Assembly (NCBI RefSeq): GCF_019097855.1
Contig: NZ_JAHRGL010000049.1
Location: 99,767 to 163,766 of the forward strand
DNA: 64,000 nucleotides
Direction of reading: 5' to 3'
Source of the DNA: Geopseudomonas aromaticivorans
GTDB lineage: Bacteria; Pseudomonadota; Gammaproteobacteria; Pseudomonadales; Pseudomonadaceae
Below the pieces are notes generated by a model that had not been told where the DNA came from, did not search any database, and was given only the letters and a program-made list of their open reading frames with translations. Made by a program: the position numbers and the translations under genes. Shown in pieces: positions 9,058 to 18,490 of the stretch. Within the stretch, counting starts at the first letter, position 1. Every line of letters starts with the position of its first letter.

Positions 9058-10017
9058 ATGAGCGTTCGCCTGGGCATCGTCATGGACCCCATCGCCCGCA
9101 TAGCCTTCAAGAAGGACAGCTCGCTGGCCATGCTGTTCGCCGCCCAAGCCCGCGGCTGGTCGCTGTTCTATATGGAGCAGCAGGACCTGTACCTGCGCGA
9201 CGGCCAGGTGCGGGCCCGCACGCGCCCGCTGCAGGTCATCCATGATGCCAAGCATTGGTTCCATTTCGATGACGAGCAGGATCTGGCCCTGCACGAGCTG
9301 GACGTGATCCTGATGCGCAAGGACCCGCCGTTCGACAACGAATTCCTCTATTGCACGCAACTGCTGGAACAGGCCGAGCGCGAAGGTCTGCTGGTGGTCA
9401 ACCGCCCGCAGAGCCTGCGCGACTGCAACGAGAAGCTGTTCGCCACCCAGTTCCCGCAATGCACGCCGCCGACCCTGGTGAGCCGGCGCGTCGACATTCT
9501 GCGCGAGTTCGCCGCCGAGCAGCGTGACATCATTCTCAAACCCCTGGACGGCATGGGCGGCTCGTCGATCTTCCACCACCGCGAGGGCGATCCCAACCTG
9601 TCGGTGATCCTCGAGACGCTGACCGGCCACGGCAGCCGGCAGATCATGGCACAGCGCTACCTGCCGGCGATCAAGGACGGCGACAAGCGCATCCTGATGA
9701 TCGACGGCGAGCCGGTGCCGTACTGCCTGGCGCGCATTCCGGCGCACGGCGAGACACGCGGTAATCTGGCCGCCGGCGGCCGCGGCGAGGCCCGCCCGCT
9801 GACCGAGCGCGACCGCTGGATCGCCGCCCAGGTCGGCCCGACCCTGCGCGAGAAGGGCCTGCTGTTCGTCGGCCTCGATGTGATCGGCGAGCAGCTCACC
9901 GAGATCAACGTGACCAGCCCGACCTGCATCCGCGAGATCGACGCCACCTTCAACACCGACATCGCCGGCCAGCTGATGGACTGCATCGCCACCAAGCTCG
10001 CCGCACGTCAGAACTGA
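9058..10017 (+). CDS. gshB: Glutathione synthetase
   Basis: ATP-grasp ligase joining gamma-glutamylcysteine and glycine in the cytosol, the second step of glutathione synthesis. The ATG at 9058 (MSVRLGIVMDPIARIAFKKD) follows GCAGAGGA and gives 319 residues, matching the family. The prokaryotic GshB N-terminal domain is followed by the ATP-grasp core (IILKPLDGMGGSSIF) and the C-terminal EINVTSPTCIREID metal/ATP segment. It is divergent from pilG and followed by a tonB-type gene, an order typical of Pseudomonas. Confidence 0.97.
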   Translation: MSVRLGIVMDPIARIAFKKDSSLAMLFAAQARGWSLFYMEQQDLYLRDGQVRARTRPLQVIHDAKHWFHFDDEQDLALHELDVILMRKDPPFDNEFLYCTQLLEQAEREGLLVVNRPQSLRDCNEKLFATQFPQCTPPTLVSRRVDILREFAAEQRDIILKPLDGMGGSSIFHHREGDPNLSVILETLTGHGSRQIMAQRYLPAIKDGDKRILMIDGEPVPYCLARIPAHGETRGNLAAGGRGEARPLTERDRWIAAQVGPTLREKGLLFVGLDVIGEQLTEINVTSPTCIREIDATFNTDIAGQLMDCIATKLAARQN

Positions 10018-10095
10018 GCCAGGCAAAGCGTCAAGGCGCGCAGTGCTTCATGGACTTTTGCCGGAGCCGGCGGCAGACTGCGCCGGTTATCTGCC

Positions 10096-11001
10096 ATGCG
10101 CCCACCGATGAACGCAGCTGCCCACACTCTCCTCCCTAGCTCCGCCGGCGTGCGTCCGGCGGATCGCCTGGGCTTCACCCTGCTCCTGGCGACCATCGTG
10201 CACCTGGCGTTGCTGCTCGGCGTGAGCTTCAGCCTGCCCGGGCCGAATCTGGTCAGCAAGACCCTCGACATCACCATCGCCAGCTTCAAGAGTGCGGAAA
10301 AGCCGAAACAGGCCGACTTCCTCGCCCAGCACGACCAGCAGGGCAGCGGCAGCCTGGAGCACAAGGCCACGCCGAAGACCACCGAGCTGGCACCCTTCCA
10401 GGACAGCCAGATCCGCAAGGTCGAGCCGCAGGCCCAGCCCAAGGCGAACACCCCGCCGCCGACCAGCCGTGCCGCCGTCGCCACCCGCGCACCGCAGCGC
10501 GAGAAGACCGCCAGCAAGGCACAACCGCCCCGCCCGGCCGAGCCTGTCGCGCAAACGCCGGAGTTCGACAGCAGCCAGCTGTCGACCGAGATCGCCAGCC
10601 TCGAGGCCCAACTCAGCCACGAACAGCAGCTGTATGCCAAGCGCCCGCGCATCCATCGCCTCAACGCGGCCTCGACCATGCGCGACAAGGGCGCCTGGTA
10701 CAAGGACGAGTGGCGGCGCAAGGTCGAGCGGGTCGGCAACCTCAACTACCCGGACGAGGCACGCCGCCAGCGCATCTACGGCAGCCTGCGCCTGCTGGTG
10801 TCGATCAACAGCAACGGCACCCTGCGCGAGGTTTCCGTGCTCGAGTCCTCCGGCCAGCCGCTCCTCGATCAGGCCGCCCTGCGCATCGTGCGCCTGTCGG
10901 CACCGTTCGCGCCGTTCAGCGGCGATCTCAGCGACGTCGACGTGCTGGAAATCATCCGCACCTGGCGCTTCGAGCGCGGCGACCGCCTGGCCAGCAACTG
11001 A
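10096..11001 (+). CDS. TonB-family energy transducer (TonB3-like)
   Basis: 301-residue TonB-type protein with one N-terminal transmembrane anchor (about residues 25-45, LGFTLLLATIVHLALLLGV), a Pro/Lys/Ala-rich periplasmic spacer (about 90-150) and a C-terminal TonB domain (GNLNYPDEARRQRIYGSLRL ... IRTWRFERG). The P. aeruginosa gene at this position is called tonB3 and affects twitching and pilus assembly, so a role in cell-envelope energy or pilus function is inferred rather than classic siderophore uptake. An in-frame ATG four codons downstream is an equally plausible start. Confidence 0.85.
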   Translation: MRPPMNAAAHTLLPSSAGVRPADRLGFTLLLATIVHLALLLGVSFSLPGPNLVSKTLDITIASFKSAEKPKQADFLAQHDQQGSGSLEHKATPKTTELAPFQDSQIRKVEPQAQPKANTPPPTSRAAVATRAPQREKTASKAQPPRPAEPVAQTPEFDSSQLSTEIASLEAQLSHEQQLYAKRPRIHRLNAASTMRDKGAWYKDEWRRKVERVGNLNYPDEARRQRIYGSLRLLVSINSNGTLREVSVLESSGQPLLDQAALRIVRLSAPFAPFSGDLSDVDVLEIIRTWRFERGDRLASN

Positions 11002-11051
11002 GCCGCCGTGCAGCGCTTGCAGCCGGCGGCGCGAGCGCCGAAACTAGCGCC

Positions 11052-11621
11052 ATGAACAGCTCATCCCCCAGCTATCTCAAGCATCACTTCCTGATCGCCA
11101 TGCCGCACATGGCCGATCCGAACTTTGCCCAGAGCGTGATCTACCTGGTGGAACACAACCAGCACGGCGCCATGGGCCTGGTGGTCAATCGCCCCAGCGA
11201 ACTCAACCTCGCCGACGTGCTCGAACAGCTCAGCCCGGATACCGCGGCGGACGCTCGCTGCCACCAGCTGCCGATCTATGCCGGCGGCCCGGTGCACACC
11301 GACCGCGGCTTCGTCCTGCATCCCCACGGCTGGAGCTACCAGTCCACCCTCGAGCTCGGCGAACTGGCGCTGTCCACCTCGCAGGACGTGCTGCTGGCGA
11401 TCGCCGACCACAGCGGCCCCGAGCGCTTTCTCATCGCCCTTGGCTATGCCGGCTGGGAAGCCGGCCAGCTGGAGGACGAACTGCTCGACAACGCCTGGCT
11501 GACCTGCCCGGCCGACCCCGCCGTGCTGTTCGATGTCGACGTCGCGCAGCGCCTGCAGCGCGCGGCGGCGCCGCTGGGCATCGACCTCAGCCTGCTGTCC
11601 AGCCAGGCTGGCCACGCATGA
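11052..11621 (+). CDS. YqgE/AlgH family protein (DUF179)
   Basis: 189-residue protein of the DUF179 family, starting [20 protein letters not shown]. Conserved features include [24 protein letters not shown] and [15 protein letters not shown]. Its function is not established; a homologue was named AlgH for a proposed role in alginate regulation. Its ATG-proximal half also overlaps a long out-of-frame read-through from tonB. The stop overlaps the start of ruvX (ATGA at 11618), so the two are probably translationally coupled. Confidence 0.9.
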   Translation: MNSSSPSYLKHHFLIAMPHMADPNFAQSVIYLVEHNQHGAMGLVVNRPSELNLADVLEQLSPDTAADARCHQLPIYAGGPVHTDRGFVLHPHGWSYQSTLELGELALSTSQDVLLAIADHSGPERFLIALGYAGWEAGQLEDELLDNAWLTCPADPAVLFDVDVAQRLQRAAAPLGIDLSLLSSQAGHA

Positions 11622-12052
11622 GTGCACCGCGCCTGCTCCTTGGCTTCGACTACGGCAGCAAACAGATCGGCGTCGCCGTCGGCCAGGCGATCACCGGCCA
11701 GGCCCGCGAGCTGTGCGTGCTCAAGGCGCAGAACGGCGTGCCGGACTGGAGCCAGATCGAGAAGCTGATCCAGGAGTGGCAGCCGGATGCCCTCGTCGTC
11801 GGCCTGCCGCTGAACATGGACGGTACGCCCAGCGAGATGAGCGCCCGCGCCGAGAAGTTCGCCCGCCGCCTCAACGGCCGCTTCAACCTGCCGGCATTCA
11901 CCCACGACGAGCGCCTGACCACCTACGAGGCCAAGGGCCAGCGCCTGACCCAAGGCCAGCGCGGCGGCTATCGCGAGCGCCCGGTGGATGCCCTGGCCGC
12001 CGCCCTGCTGCTGGAAGGCTGGCTGGAGCAGCAGCTCGCTCAACCGCTTTGA
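11618..12052 (+). CDS. ruvX: RuvX/YqgF, RNase H-fold Holliday junction resolvase-like / pre-16S nuclease
   Basis: 144-residue RNase H-fold protein. The first catalytic Asp lies in [31 protein letters not shown] is the middle motif and [14 protein letters not shown] carries the later acidic residues. The E. coli homologue YqgF takes part in 16S rRNA 5' maturation, and a resolvase role has been reported in other bacteria. It overlaps yqgE by four bases and is 17 bp before pyrR, which carries its own GGAGAG ribosome-binding site. Confidence 0.92.
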   Translation: MSAPRLLLGFDYGSKQIGVAVGQAITGQARELCVLKAQNGVPDWSQIEKLIQEWQPDALVVGLPLNMDGTPSEMSARAEKFARRLNGRFNLPAFTHDERLTTYEAKGQRLTQGQRGGYRERPVDALAAALLLEGWLEQQLAQPL

Positions 12053-12069
12053 TTTTCCGAGGAGAGTCC

Positions 12070-12585
12070 ATGACCCTGCCTGACCCCGCCGTTCTGCTCG
12101 CGCAGATGGCCGCCGACCTGCGCGCCCACCTGGCCCGCCGCGGCATCCACGAGCCGCGCTTCGTCGGCATCCACACCGGCGGCGTGTGGGTCGCCAGCGC
12201 CCTGCTCGCCCAGCTTGGCCGGAGCGAGGCGCCGCTGGGCGTGCTCAACGTGTCCTTCTACCGCGACGACTTCAGCCAGCATGGCCTGCACCCGCAGGTG
12301 CGCCCCTCGGAGCTGCCGTTCGACATCGAAGGCCAGCACCTGGTGCTGATCGACGACGTGCTGATGAGCGGGCGCACCGTGCGCGCCGCCCTCAACGCGC
12401 TGTTCGACTACGGCCGCCCGGCCAGCGTGACCTTGGTCTGTCTGCTCGATCTCGACGCCCGCGAGCTGCCGATCCGCGCCGACGTGCTCGGCGCCACCCT
12501 GTCGCTGGCCGCCGACCAGCGGGTAAAATTGCACGGTCCCGCGCCGCTCGCCCTCGAGCTGCAGACCCTCGCCGCCCCCCACTGA
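12070..12585 (+). CDS. pyrR: PyrR, bifunctional pyr regulator / uracil phosphoribosyltransferase
   Basis: 171-residue type I phosphoribosyltransferase. The PRPP loop is [18 protein letters not shown] and the flexible loop is around [14 protein letters not shown]. In Gram-positive bacteria PyrR attenuates pyr transcription by binding RNA; in Pseudomonas it precedes pyrB-pyrC' and its regulatory role is less certain. I saw no obvious PyrR-binding attenuator between pyrR and pyrB, since the gap is only 11 bp. Confidence 0.94.
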   Translation: MTLPDPAVLLAQMAADLRAHLARRGIHEPRFVGIHTGGVWVASALLAQLGRSEAPLGVLNVSFYRDDFSQHGLHPQVRPSELPFDIEGQHLVLIDDVLMSGRTVRAALNALFDYGRPASVTLVCLLDLDARELPIRADVLGATLSLAADQRVKLHGPAPLALELQTLAAPH

Positions 12586-12596
12586 GAATTACCGCG

Positions 12597-13601
12597 ATGA
12601 CGCCGACCGACGCCAAGCGCCCGCTGCAGCTCAACGACCAGGGCCAGCTGCGCCACTTCCTCTCTCTCGACGGCCTGCCCCGCGAGCTGCTCACCGAGAT
12701 CCTCGACACCGCCGACTCCTTCCTCGAGGTCGGCGCCCGCGCGGTGAAGAAGGTGCCGCTGCTGCGCGGCAAGACCGTGTGCAACGTGTTCTTCGAGAAC
12801 TCCACGCGCACCCGCACCACCTTCGAGCTGGCCGCCAAGCGGCTGTCCGCCGACGTGATCACCCTCAACGTGTCGACCTCCTCGACCAGCAAGGGCGAGA
12901 CGCTGACCGACACCCTGCGCAACCTCGAGGCGATGGCTGCCGACATGTTCGTGGTGCGCCATGCCGACTCCGGCGCGGCGCACTTCATCGCCGAGCACGT
13001 CTGCCCGCATGTCGCGGTGATCAACGGCGGCGACGGCCGCCACGCCCACCCGACCCAGGGCATGCTCGACATGCTGACCATCCGCCGCCACAAGGGCGGC
13101 TTCGAGAACCTCTCGGTGGCCATCGTCGGCGACATCCTCCACTCGCGGGTGGCGCGCTCCAACATGCTGGCACTGAAGACCCTCGGCTGCCCGGACATCC
13201 GCGTGATCGCGCCGAAGACCCTGCTGCCGATCGGCATCGAGCAGTACGGCGTGCGCGCCTACACCGACCTCGCCGCCGGCCTCAAGGACGTCGACGTGGT
13301 GATCATGCTGCGCCTGCAGCGCGAGCGCATGCAGGGTGGCCTGCTGCCCAGCGAAGGCGAGTTCTACCGTCTCTACGGCCTCAGCGAGCAGCGCCTGGCG
13401 CTGGCCAAGCCGGACGCCATCGTCATGCACCCGGGGCCGATCAACCGCGGCGTGGAGATCGAATCGGCGGTGGCCGACGGCGCCCAGTCGGTGATTCTCA
13501 ACCAGGTAACCTACGGCATCGCCATCCGCATGGCCGTGTTGTCCATGGCCATGAGCGGCCAGCAGGCCCAGCGCCAGCTCGAACAGGGAGACGCCCAGTG
13601 A
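12597..13601 (+). CDS. pyrB: Aspartate carbamoyltransferase catalytic subunit
   Basis: Condenses carbamoyl phosphate with aspartate, the committed step of pyrimidine synthesis. The 334-residue product contains the carbamoyl-phosphate loop [12 protein letters not shown], the [12 protein letters not shown] loop, [14 protein letters not shown] and [13 protein letters not shown]. The length is that of the Pseudomonas subunit, which has an N-terminal extension compared with E. coli PyrB. No pyrI is present. It overlaps the next gene (GTGA at 13598), consistent with the Pseudomonas dodecamer in which PyrB is assembled with PyrC'. Confidence 0.97.
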   Translation: MTPTDAKRPLQLNDQGQLRHFLSLDGLPRELLTEILDTADSFLEVGARAVKKVPLLRGKTVCNVFFENSTRTRTTFELAAKRLSADVITLNVSTSSTSKGETLTDTLRNLEAMAADMFVVRHADSGAAHFIAEHVCPHVAVINGGDGRHAHPTQGMLDMLTIRRHKGGFENLSVAIVGDILHSRVARSNMLALKTLGCPDIRVIAPKTLLPIGIEQYGVRAYTDLAAGLKDVDVVIMLRLQRERMQGGLLPSEGEFYRLYGLSEQRLALAKPDAIVMHPGPINRGVEIESAVADGAQSVILNQVTYGIAIRMAVLSMAMSGQQAQRQLEQGDAQ

Positions 13602-14869
13602 AAATCAGCATCCACGGCGCCCGCGTGATCGACCCGGCCAGCGCCCTCGACCGCACCTGCGACATCCACATCGACGGCGGCCGCATCGTCGCCCTCGGCG
13701 CTGCCCCGGCCGGCTTCGCCGCCGAACAGCAGATCGCCGCCCACGGCCTGGTCGCCGCGCCCGGCCTGGTCGACCTGGCGGTGAGCCTGCGCGAGCCGGG
13801 CTACACCCGCAAGGGCACCATCGCCAGCGAAACCCGCGCCGCCGCCGCCGGCGGCGTCACCAGCCTGTGCTGCCCGCCGCAGACCAAGCCGGTGCTGGAC
13901 ACGCCAGCGGTGGTCGAGCTGACCCTCGACCGCGCCGTCGCCGCCAACCACACCCGCGTGTTCCCCATCGGCGCCCTGACCAAAGGCCTGGCCGGCGAGC
14001 AGCTGGCCGAACTGGTGGCCCTGCGCGACGCCGGCTGCGTGGCCTTCACCAACGGCCTGGCACCGCTGGTCGACAACCGCGTGCTGGGCCGCGCCCTGGA
14101 GTACGCCGCCACCTTCGACCTCACCGTGGTGTTCACCTCCCAGGACGCCGACCTCGCCGCCGGCGGCCTGGCCCACGAGGGGCCGACCGCCAGCTTCCTC
14201 GGCCTGAGCGGCATCCCGGAAACCGCCGAGACCGTGGCCCTGGCCCGCGACCTGCTGCTGGTCGAGCAGAGCGGCGTGCGCGCCCACTTCAGCCAGATCA
14301 CCAGCGCCCGCGGCGCGGAGATGATCGCCGCCGCCCAGGCCCGCGGCCTGCCGGTGACCGCCGATGTGGCGCTGTACCAGCTGATCCTCACCGACGAGGC
14401 GCTGGCTGGTTTCTCCAGCCTGTATCACGTGCAACCGCCGCTGCGCTCGCGCCGCGACCGCGACGGCCTGCGCGCGGCGCTGCAGAGCGGAGTGATCGGC
14501 GCCATCGCCAGCCACCACCAGCCCCACGAGCCGGACGCCAAGCTGGCGCCGTTCGGCGCCACCGAACCGGGCATCAGCAGCGTGGAAATCCTCCTGCCGC
14601 TGGCCCTGACCCTGGTCGAGGACGGCCTGCTCGACCTGCCGAGCCTGCTGGCGCGCCTCACCTGCGGTCCCGCCGACGCCCTGCGCCTGCCGGCCGGCCG
14701 CCTGGCGGTCGGCGCGCCGGCCGATCTGGTGCTGTTCGACGCCCAGGCGCAGACCCTGGCCGGCGAGCGCTGGCTGTCGCGCGGCGGCAACAGCCCGTTC
14801 CTCGGCCACTGCCTGCCCGGCGCCGTGCGCTACACCCTGCAGGGCGGGCGCATCAGCCACGAAGGCTGA
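13598..14869 (+). CDS. pyrC': PyrC' (PyrX), inactive dihydroorotase-like partner of aspartate carbamoyltransferase
   Basis: 423-residue amidohydrolase-fold protein starting with GTG that overlaps the pyrB stop. In active dihydroorotases the metal motif is DxHxH; here residues 59-63 read DLAVS in [13 protein letters not shown], so both histidines are gone. The late catalytic Asp motif (TDHAPH in active enzymes) reads SHHQPH. This matches the noncatalytic pyrC' of Pseudomonas, which is required for assembly of the PyrB holoenzyme. Some databases call it dihydroorotase, which would be wrong on these residues. An active dihydroorotase must be encoded elsewhere. Confidence 0.93.
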   Translation: MKISIHGARVIDPASALDRTCDIHIDGGRIVALGAAPAGFAAEQQIAAHGLVAAPGLVDLAVSLREPGYTRKGTIASETRAAAAGGVTSLCCPPQTKPVLDTPAVVELTLDRAVAANHTRVFPIGALTKGLAGEQLAELVALRDAGCVAFTNGLAPLVDNRVLGRALEYAATFDLTVVFTSQDADLAAGGLAHEGPTASFLGLSGIPETAETVALARDLLLVEQSGVRAHFSQITSARGAEMIAAAQARGLPVTADVALYQLILTDEALAGFSSLYHVQPPLRSRRDRDGLRAALQSGVIGAIASHHQPHEPDAKLAPFGATEPGISSVEILLPLALTLVEDGLLDLPSLLARLTCGPADALRLPAGRLAVGAPADLVLFDAQAQTLAGERWLSRGGNSPFLGHCLPGAVRYTLQGGRISHEG

Positions 14870-14887
14870 GCGCTTCCCCTGCAAACG

Positions 14888-14916
14888 ACAAGGCCCGCCA
14901 ATTCGGCGGGCCTTGT
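14888..14916. terminator. Bidirectional hairpin between pyrC' and the TM2 gene
   Basis: Perfect 12-bp stem (ACAAGGCCCGCC / GGCGGGCCTTGT) with a five-base loop, lying between convergent genes. Confidence 0.8.
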
Positions 14917-14933
14917 GCATTCTGGCGATGCGC

Positions 14934-15338
14934 TCAGAAGCGCCAGGCGTTGCGAATCGAGATCTGGTCGTTGAGGGTCCAGAAGTCGTAGAGCACGCCG
15001 ATCAGGAAGAAGCCGCCGGTACACAGGTAGAGGATGCCGGTGAGCCACTTGCCCATGTACATGCGGTGCACGCCGAACACGCCGAGGAAAGTCAGCAGGA
15101 TCCACGCCACGTTGTAGCTGGTACGCCCGGCGTGAAAACGCAGGTCCGCCTGACGATCCATGCCGGGGATCAGCAACAGGTCGATCAGCCAGCCGATGCC
15201 GAACAGGCCGAGGGTGCAGAACCAGATGGTGCCGGTCACCGGGCGCCCGTAGTAGAAGCGGTGCGCACCGAGAAAGCCGAACAGCCACAACAGATAGCCG
15301 ATGGTCTTGCTGTGGGTGTCCCGGTTCAGTGTCGTCAT
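14934..15338 (-). CDS. TM2-domain membrane protein
   Basis: 134-residue membrane protein made of two TM2-like units: IGYLLWLFGFLGAHRFYYGR (about 14-33) and ILLTFLGVFGVHRMYMGKW (about 81-99), each with the G-x-H-R-(F/M)-Y turn between hydrophobic segments. The start at 15338 (MTTLNRDTHSKT) is chosen because CCAGGAGGCAGC precedes it. No biochemical function is known for bacterial TM2 proteins. It lies convergent to pyrC' and downstream of pilU on the same strand, 80 bp away. Confidence 0.88.
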   Translation of the reverse strand: MTTLNRDTHSKTIGYLLWLFGFLGAHRFYYGRPVTGTIWFCTLGLFGIGWLIDLLLIPGMDRQADLRFHAGRTSYNVAWILLTFLGVFGVHRMYMGKWLTGILYLCTGGFFLIGVLYDFWTLNDQISIRNAWRF

Positions 15339-15418
15339 GCTGCCTCCTGGCAAGGGTCAGAGGGTGACAGCCAAGGCTATCACCGGGTTCGACCGGCAGA
15401 TCGGGCCTGCGTTCCCCT

Positions 15419-16567
15419 TCAGCGGCGGCGCAGGCCCGGCGCGTCCTCGGCACTCTGCTCGAGGCTGAGGCTCTGGGTCAGGTTGCCCAGGTGCTCGGCG
15501 TCGGTTTCCGAGCCCAGCTTGATCATCAGGCGCAGGTCGTTGGCCGAGTCGGCATGGGCCAGGGCATCCTCGTAGGTGATCTCGCCATTGCTGTATAGCT
15601 GGTACAGCGCCTGGTCGAAGGTCTGCATGCCTTGCTCGGCGGAGCGCTTCATCAGCGGCTTGAGCTCGTGCACCTCGCCCTTGCGGATCAGGTCGGCCAT
15701 CAGCGGGGTGTTGATCAGCACCTCGATCACCGCGCGGCGGCCCTTGCCGTCCGGGGTCGGCACCAGCTGCTGGGCGACGATGGCGCGCAGGTTGAGCGAC
15801 AGGTCCATCCACACCTGCTCGTGACGGTCCGCCGGGAAGAAGTGGATGATGCGGTCCAGCGCCTGGTTGGCGTTGTTGGCGTGCAGGGTGGCCAGGCACA
15901 GGTGGCCGGTCTCGGCGAAGGCCACGGCGTAGTCCATGGTCTCGCGGGTCCGCACCTCGCCGATCATGATCACGTCCGGTGCCTGGCGCAGGGTGTTCTT
16001 CAGCGCCACGTCGTAGGACTCGGTATCGATGCCCACCTCGCGCTGGGTGACGATGCAACCCTGGTGCTGGTGGATGAACTCGATGGGGTCCTCGATGGAA
16101 ATGATATGGCCCTGGGAGTTCTTGTTGCGGTAGCCGATCATCGCCGCCAGCGAGGTCGACTTGCCCGCGCCGGTAGCGCCGACGAACAGCACCAGGCCGC
16201 GCTTGGTCATCGACAGCTGCTTGAGCACATCGGGCAGGTTGAGGTCTTCGAAGGTGGGAATGGTGGTCTCGATGCGGCGCAGCACCATGCCGATCAGGTT
16301 GCGCTGGTAGAAGGCGCTGACGCGGAAACGGCCGACGCCACGGGCGCTGATGGCGAAGTTGCACTCGTGGGTCTCGGCCAGCTCGCGGCGCTGCTGCTCG
16401 TTCATCACCGACAGCACGGTCTCGCGGGTCTGCTCCGGCGCCATCGGGCTCTTGGTCACCGGCAGGATCTTGCCGTTGATCTTCATCGACGGCGGCACGC
16501 CCGCGGTGATGAACAGGTCGGAGCCACCCTTTTCGACCATCAGGCGCAGCAGTTTCTCGAATTCCAT
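15419..16567 (-). CDS. pilU: PilU, PilT-paralogue retraction ATPase
   Basis: 382-residue hexameric ATPase of the PilT/PilU family acting with PilT at the inner-membrane face of the type IV pilus. Seen: MEFEKLLRLMVEKGGSDLFI at the N-terminus, Walker A GATGAGKST, Asp box (IISIEDPIEFIH), Walker B (VIMIGEVRTRETMDYA) and His box (CLATLHANNANQALDRI). PilU supports PilT-driven retraction under load. Start at 16567 matches the usual length; a longer frame to 16618 is rejected. It follows pilT by 75 bp. Confidence 0.96.
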   Translation of the reverse strand: MEFEKLLRLMVEKGGSDLFITAGVPPSMKINGKILPVTKSPMAPEQTRETVLSVMNEQQRRELAETHECNFAISARGVGRFRVSAFYQRNLIGMVLRRIETTIPTFEDLNLPDVLKQLSMTKRGLVLFVGATGAGKSTSLAAMIGYRNKNSQGHIISIEDPIEFIHQHQGCIVTQREVGIDTESYDVALKNTLRQAPDVIMIGEVRTRETMDYAVAFAETGHLCLATLHANNANQALDRIIHFFPADRHEQVWMDLSLNLRAIVAQQLVPTPDGKGRRAVIEVLINTPLMADLIRKGEVHELKPLMKRSAEQGMQTFDQALYQLYSNGEITYEDALAHADSANDLRLMIKLGSETDAEHLGNLTQSLSLEQSAEDAPGLRRR

Positions 16568-16642
16568 GGTTTTCCCTTGATGCTTGCCGCTGCCCGGGCA
16601 GCGTGACAGGCAGGTCACCCGACGGGGCGACCTGCCGAACGA

Positions 16643-17677
16643 TTACAGGCTCTCCGGCGACTTGGCCTTTTCCTTGGCCGCGTCGCGGCTGACCAGCCCC
16701 TTGCTGACCAGGGTCTTCAGGCAGGCATCGAGGGTCTGCATGCCCAGCGCACCACCGGTCTGGATCGACGAATACATCTGCGCCACCTTGTCCTCGCGGA
16801 TCAGGTTGCGGATCGCCGGAGTGCCGATCATGATCTCGTGGGCCGCTACCCGGCCGCCGCCGACCTTCTTCAGCAGGGTCTGCGAGATCACCGCCTGCAG
16901 CGATTCGGAGAGCATCGAGCGGACCATCGACTTCTCCTCGGCGGGGAACACGTCGACGATCCGGTCGATGGTCTTGGCCGCCGAGGTGGTGTGCAGGGTG
17001 CCGAACACCAGGTGACCGGTTTCCGCGGCGGTCAGCGCCAGGCGGATGGTCTCCAGGTCGCGCATCTCGCCGACCAGGATGATGTCCGGGTCCTCACGCA
17101 GGGCCGAGCGCAGCGCCTCGGAGAAGCCGAGGGTGTCGCGGTGCACCTCGCGCTGGTTGACCAGACACTTCTTCGACTCGTGGACGAATTCGATCGGGTC
17201 CTCGATGGTGAGGATGTGGTGATACTTGGTGTTGTTCAGGTAGTCGAGCATCGCCGCCAGGGTGGTCGACTTGCCCGAACCGGTCGGACCGGTGACCAGC
17301 ACCAGGCCGCGCGGTACGTCGGTGATCTTCTTGAACACCTCGCCCATGCCGAGGTCTTCCATGGTCAGCACGCGCGAGGGAATGGTCCGGAACACCGCGC
17401 CGGCGCCACGGTTCTGGTTGAACGCGTTGACCCGGAAGCGCGCCACGCCGGGCACCTCGAAGGAGAAGTCGGTCTCGAGGAACTCCTCGAAGTCCTTGCG
17501 CTGCTTGTCGTTCATGATGTCGTAGATCAGCGCATGCACCTGCTTGTGCTCCATCGGCGGCAGGTTGATGCGACGCACGTCGCCGTCGACGCGAATCATC
17601 GGCGGCAGTCCGGCAGAGAGGTGCAGGTCCGATGCGCCCTGCTTGGCGCTGAAGGCCAGCAGCTCGGTAATATCCAT
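16643..17677 (-). CDS. pilT: PilT, type IV pilus retraction ATPase
   Basis: 344-residue retraction motor. The start MDITELLAFSAKQGASDLHL fits the family. Walker A GPTGSGKST is at residues 130-138, the Asp box is LTIEDPIEFVHES, Walker B is IILVGEMRDLETIRLA, the His box is VFGTLHTTSAAKTIDRI, and the retraction-specific AIRNLIRE motif is near residue 290. It is divergent from yggS with a 71-bp spacer. Together with PilU it is the output side of the Chp array encoded at 1-8812. Confidence 0.97.
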   Translation of the reverse strand: MDITELLAFSAKQGASDLHLSAGLPPMIRVDGDVRRINLPPMEHKQVHALIYDIMNDKQRKDFEEFLETDFSFEVPGVARFRVNAFNQNRGAGAVFRTIPSRVLTMEDLGMGEVFKKITDVPRGLVLVTGPTGSGKSTTLAAMLDYLNNTKYHHILTIEDPIEFVHESKKCLVNQREVHRDTLGFSEALRSALREDPDIILVGEMRDLETIRLALTAAETGHLVFGTLHTTSAAKTIDRIVDVFPAEEKSMVRSMLSESLQAVISQTLLKKVGGGRVAAHEIMIGTPAIRNLIREDKVAQMYSSIQTGGALGMQTLDACLKTLVSKGLVSRDAAKEKAKSPESL

Positions 17678-17748
17678 GGGGGTCCCCAATCACAAACAAG
17701 CGGGTAGAATGCCGCGACAGGCAGCGGCCGGGCGAAAAGCGGAACCAA

Positions 17749-18456
17749 ATGTCCACGATCCACGACAATATTGCAAAGGTCCGCACACGCATCCGTGAGG
17801 CGGCGCAAGCATCCGGCCGCGATCCGCACGGCGTGCAGCTGCTGGCGGTGAGCAAGACCAAGCCGGCCGCGGCGCTGCGCGCGGCGTTCGCCGCCGGCCA
17901 GCGCGACTTCGGCGAGAACTACCTGCAGGAGGCCCTCGCCAAGCAGGCCGAGCTGGCCGACCTCGAGCTGACCTGGCACTTCATCGGCCCGATCCAGTCG
18001 AACAAGACCAAGCCGCTCGCCGAGCACTTCGCCTGGGTGCACTCGGTGGACCGCCTGAAGATCGCCGAACGCCTGTCCGCCCAGCGCCCCGCCGAACTGC
18101 CGCCCCTGAACATCTGCCTGCAGGTCAACGTCAGCCTTGAGCCCAGCAAATCCGGCTGCAGCCCCGCAGAGCTACCGGCACTGGCCGCCGCGGTGGCGGC
18201 GCTGCCCAACCTGCGCCTGCGCGGGCTGATGGCCATTCCCGAGCCGACCGCCGACGTCAGCGCCCAGCGCGCCGCCTTCGCCCGCCTGCACCAGCTGAAG
18301 GACAGCCTGCCGCTGCCGCTCGACACCCTGTCGATGGGCATGAGCGACGACCTGGAGGCTGCCATCGCCGAGGGCGCCACCTGGGTGCGCATCGGCAGCG
18401 CGCTGTTCGGCGCCCGCGACTACCCTCAGACATCATCCGCGCGTGACGCCCGCTGA
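17749..18456 (+). CDS. yggS: YggS family PLP-homeostasis protein
   Basis: 235-residue alanine-racemase-like TIM barrel that binds pyridoxal phosphate and buffers free PLP; it has no known racemase activity. The PLP lysine lies in LLAVSKTKP, GENYLQEA and HFIGPIQSNKTKPLAEH are conserved, and MGMSDDLEAAIAEGATWVRIGSALFG forms the phosphate-binding end (16 and more conserved residues). A TAGAAT hexamer at 17705-17710 may be its -10. It precedes proC by 34 bp in a plus-strand operon. Confidence 0.93.
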   Translation: MSTIHDNIAKVRTRIREAAQASGRDPHGVQLLAVSKTKPAAALRAAFAAGQRDFGENYLQEALAKQAELADLELTWHFIGPIQSNKTKPLAEHFAWVHSVDRLKIAERLSAQRPAELPPLNICLQVNVSLEPSKSGCSPAELPALAAAVAALPNLRLRGLMAIPEPTADVSAQRAAFARLHQLKDSLPLPLDTLSMGMSDDLEAAIAEGATWVRIGSALFGARDYPQTSSARDAR

Positions 18457-18490
18457 ATCGGCGTCCCGCCCACCGACAAGGAATCGCCTC

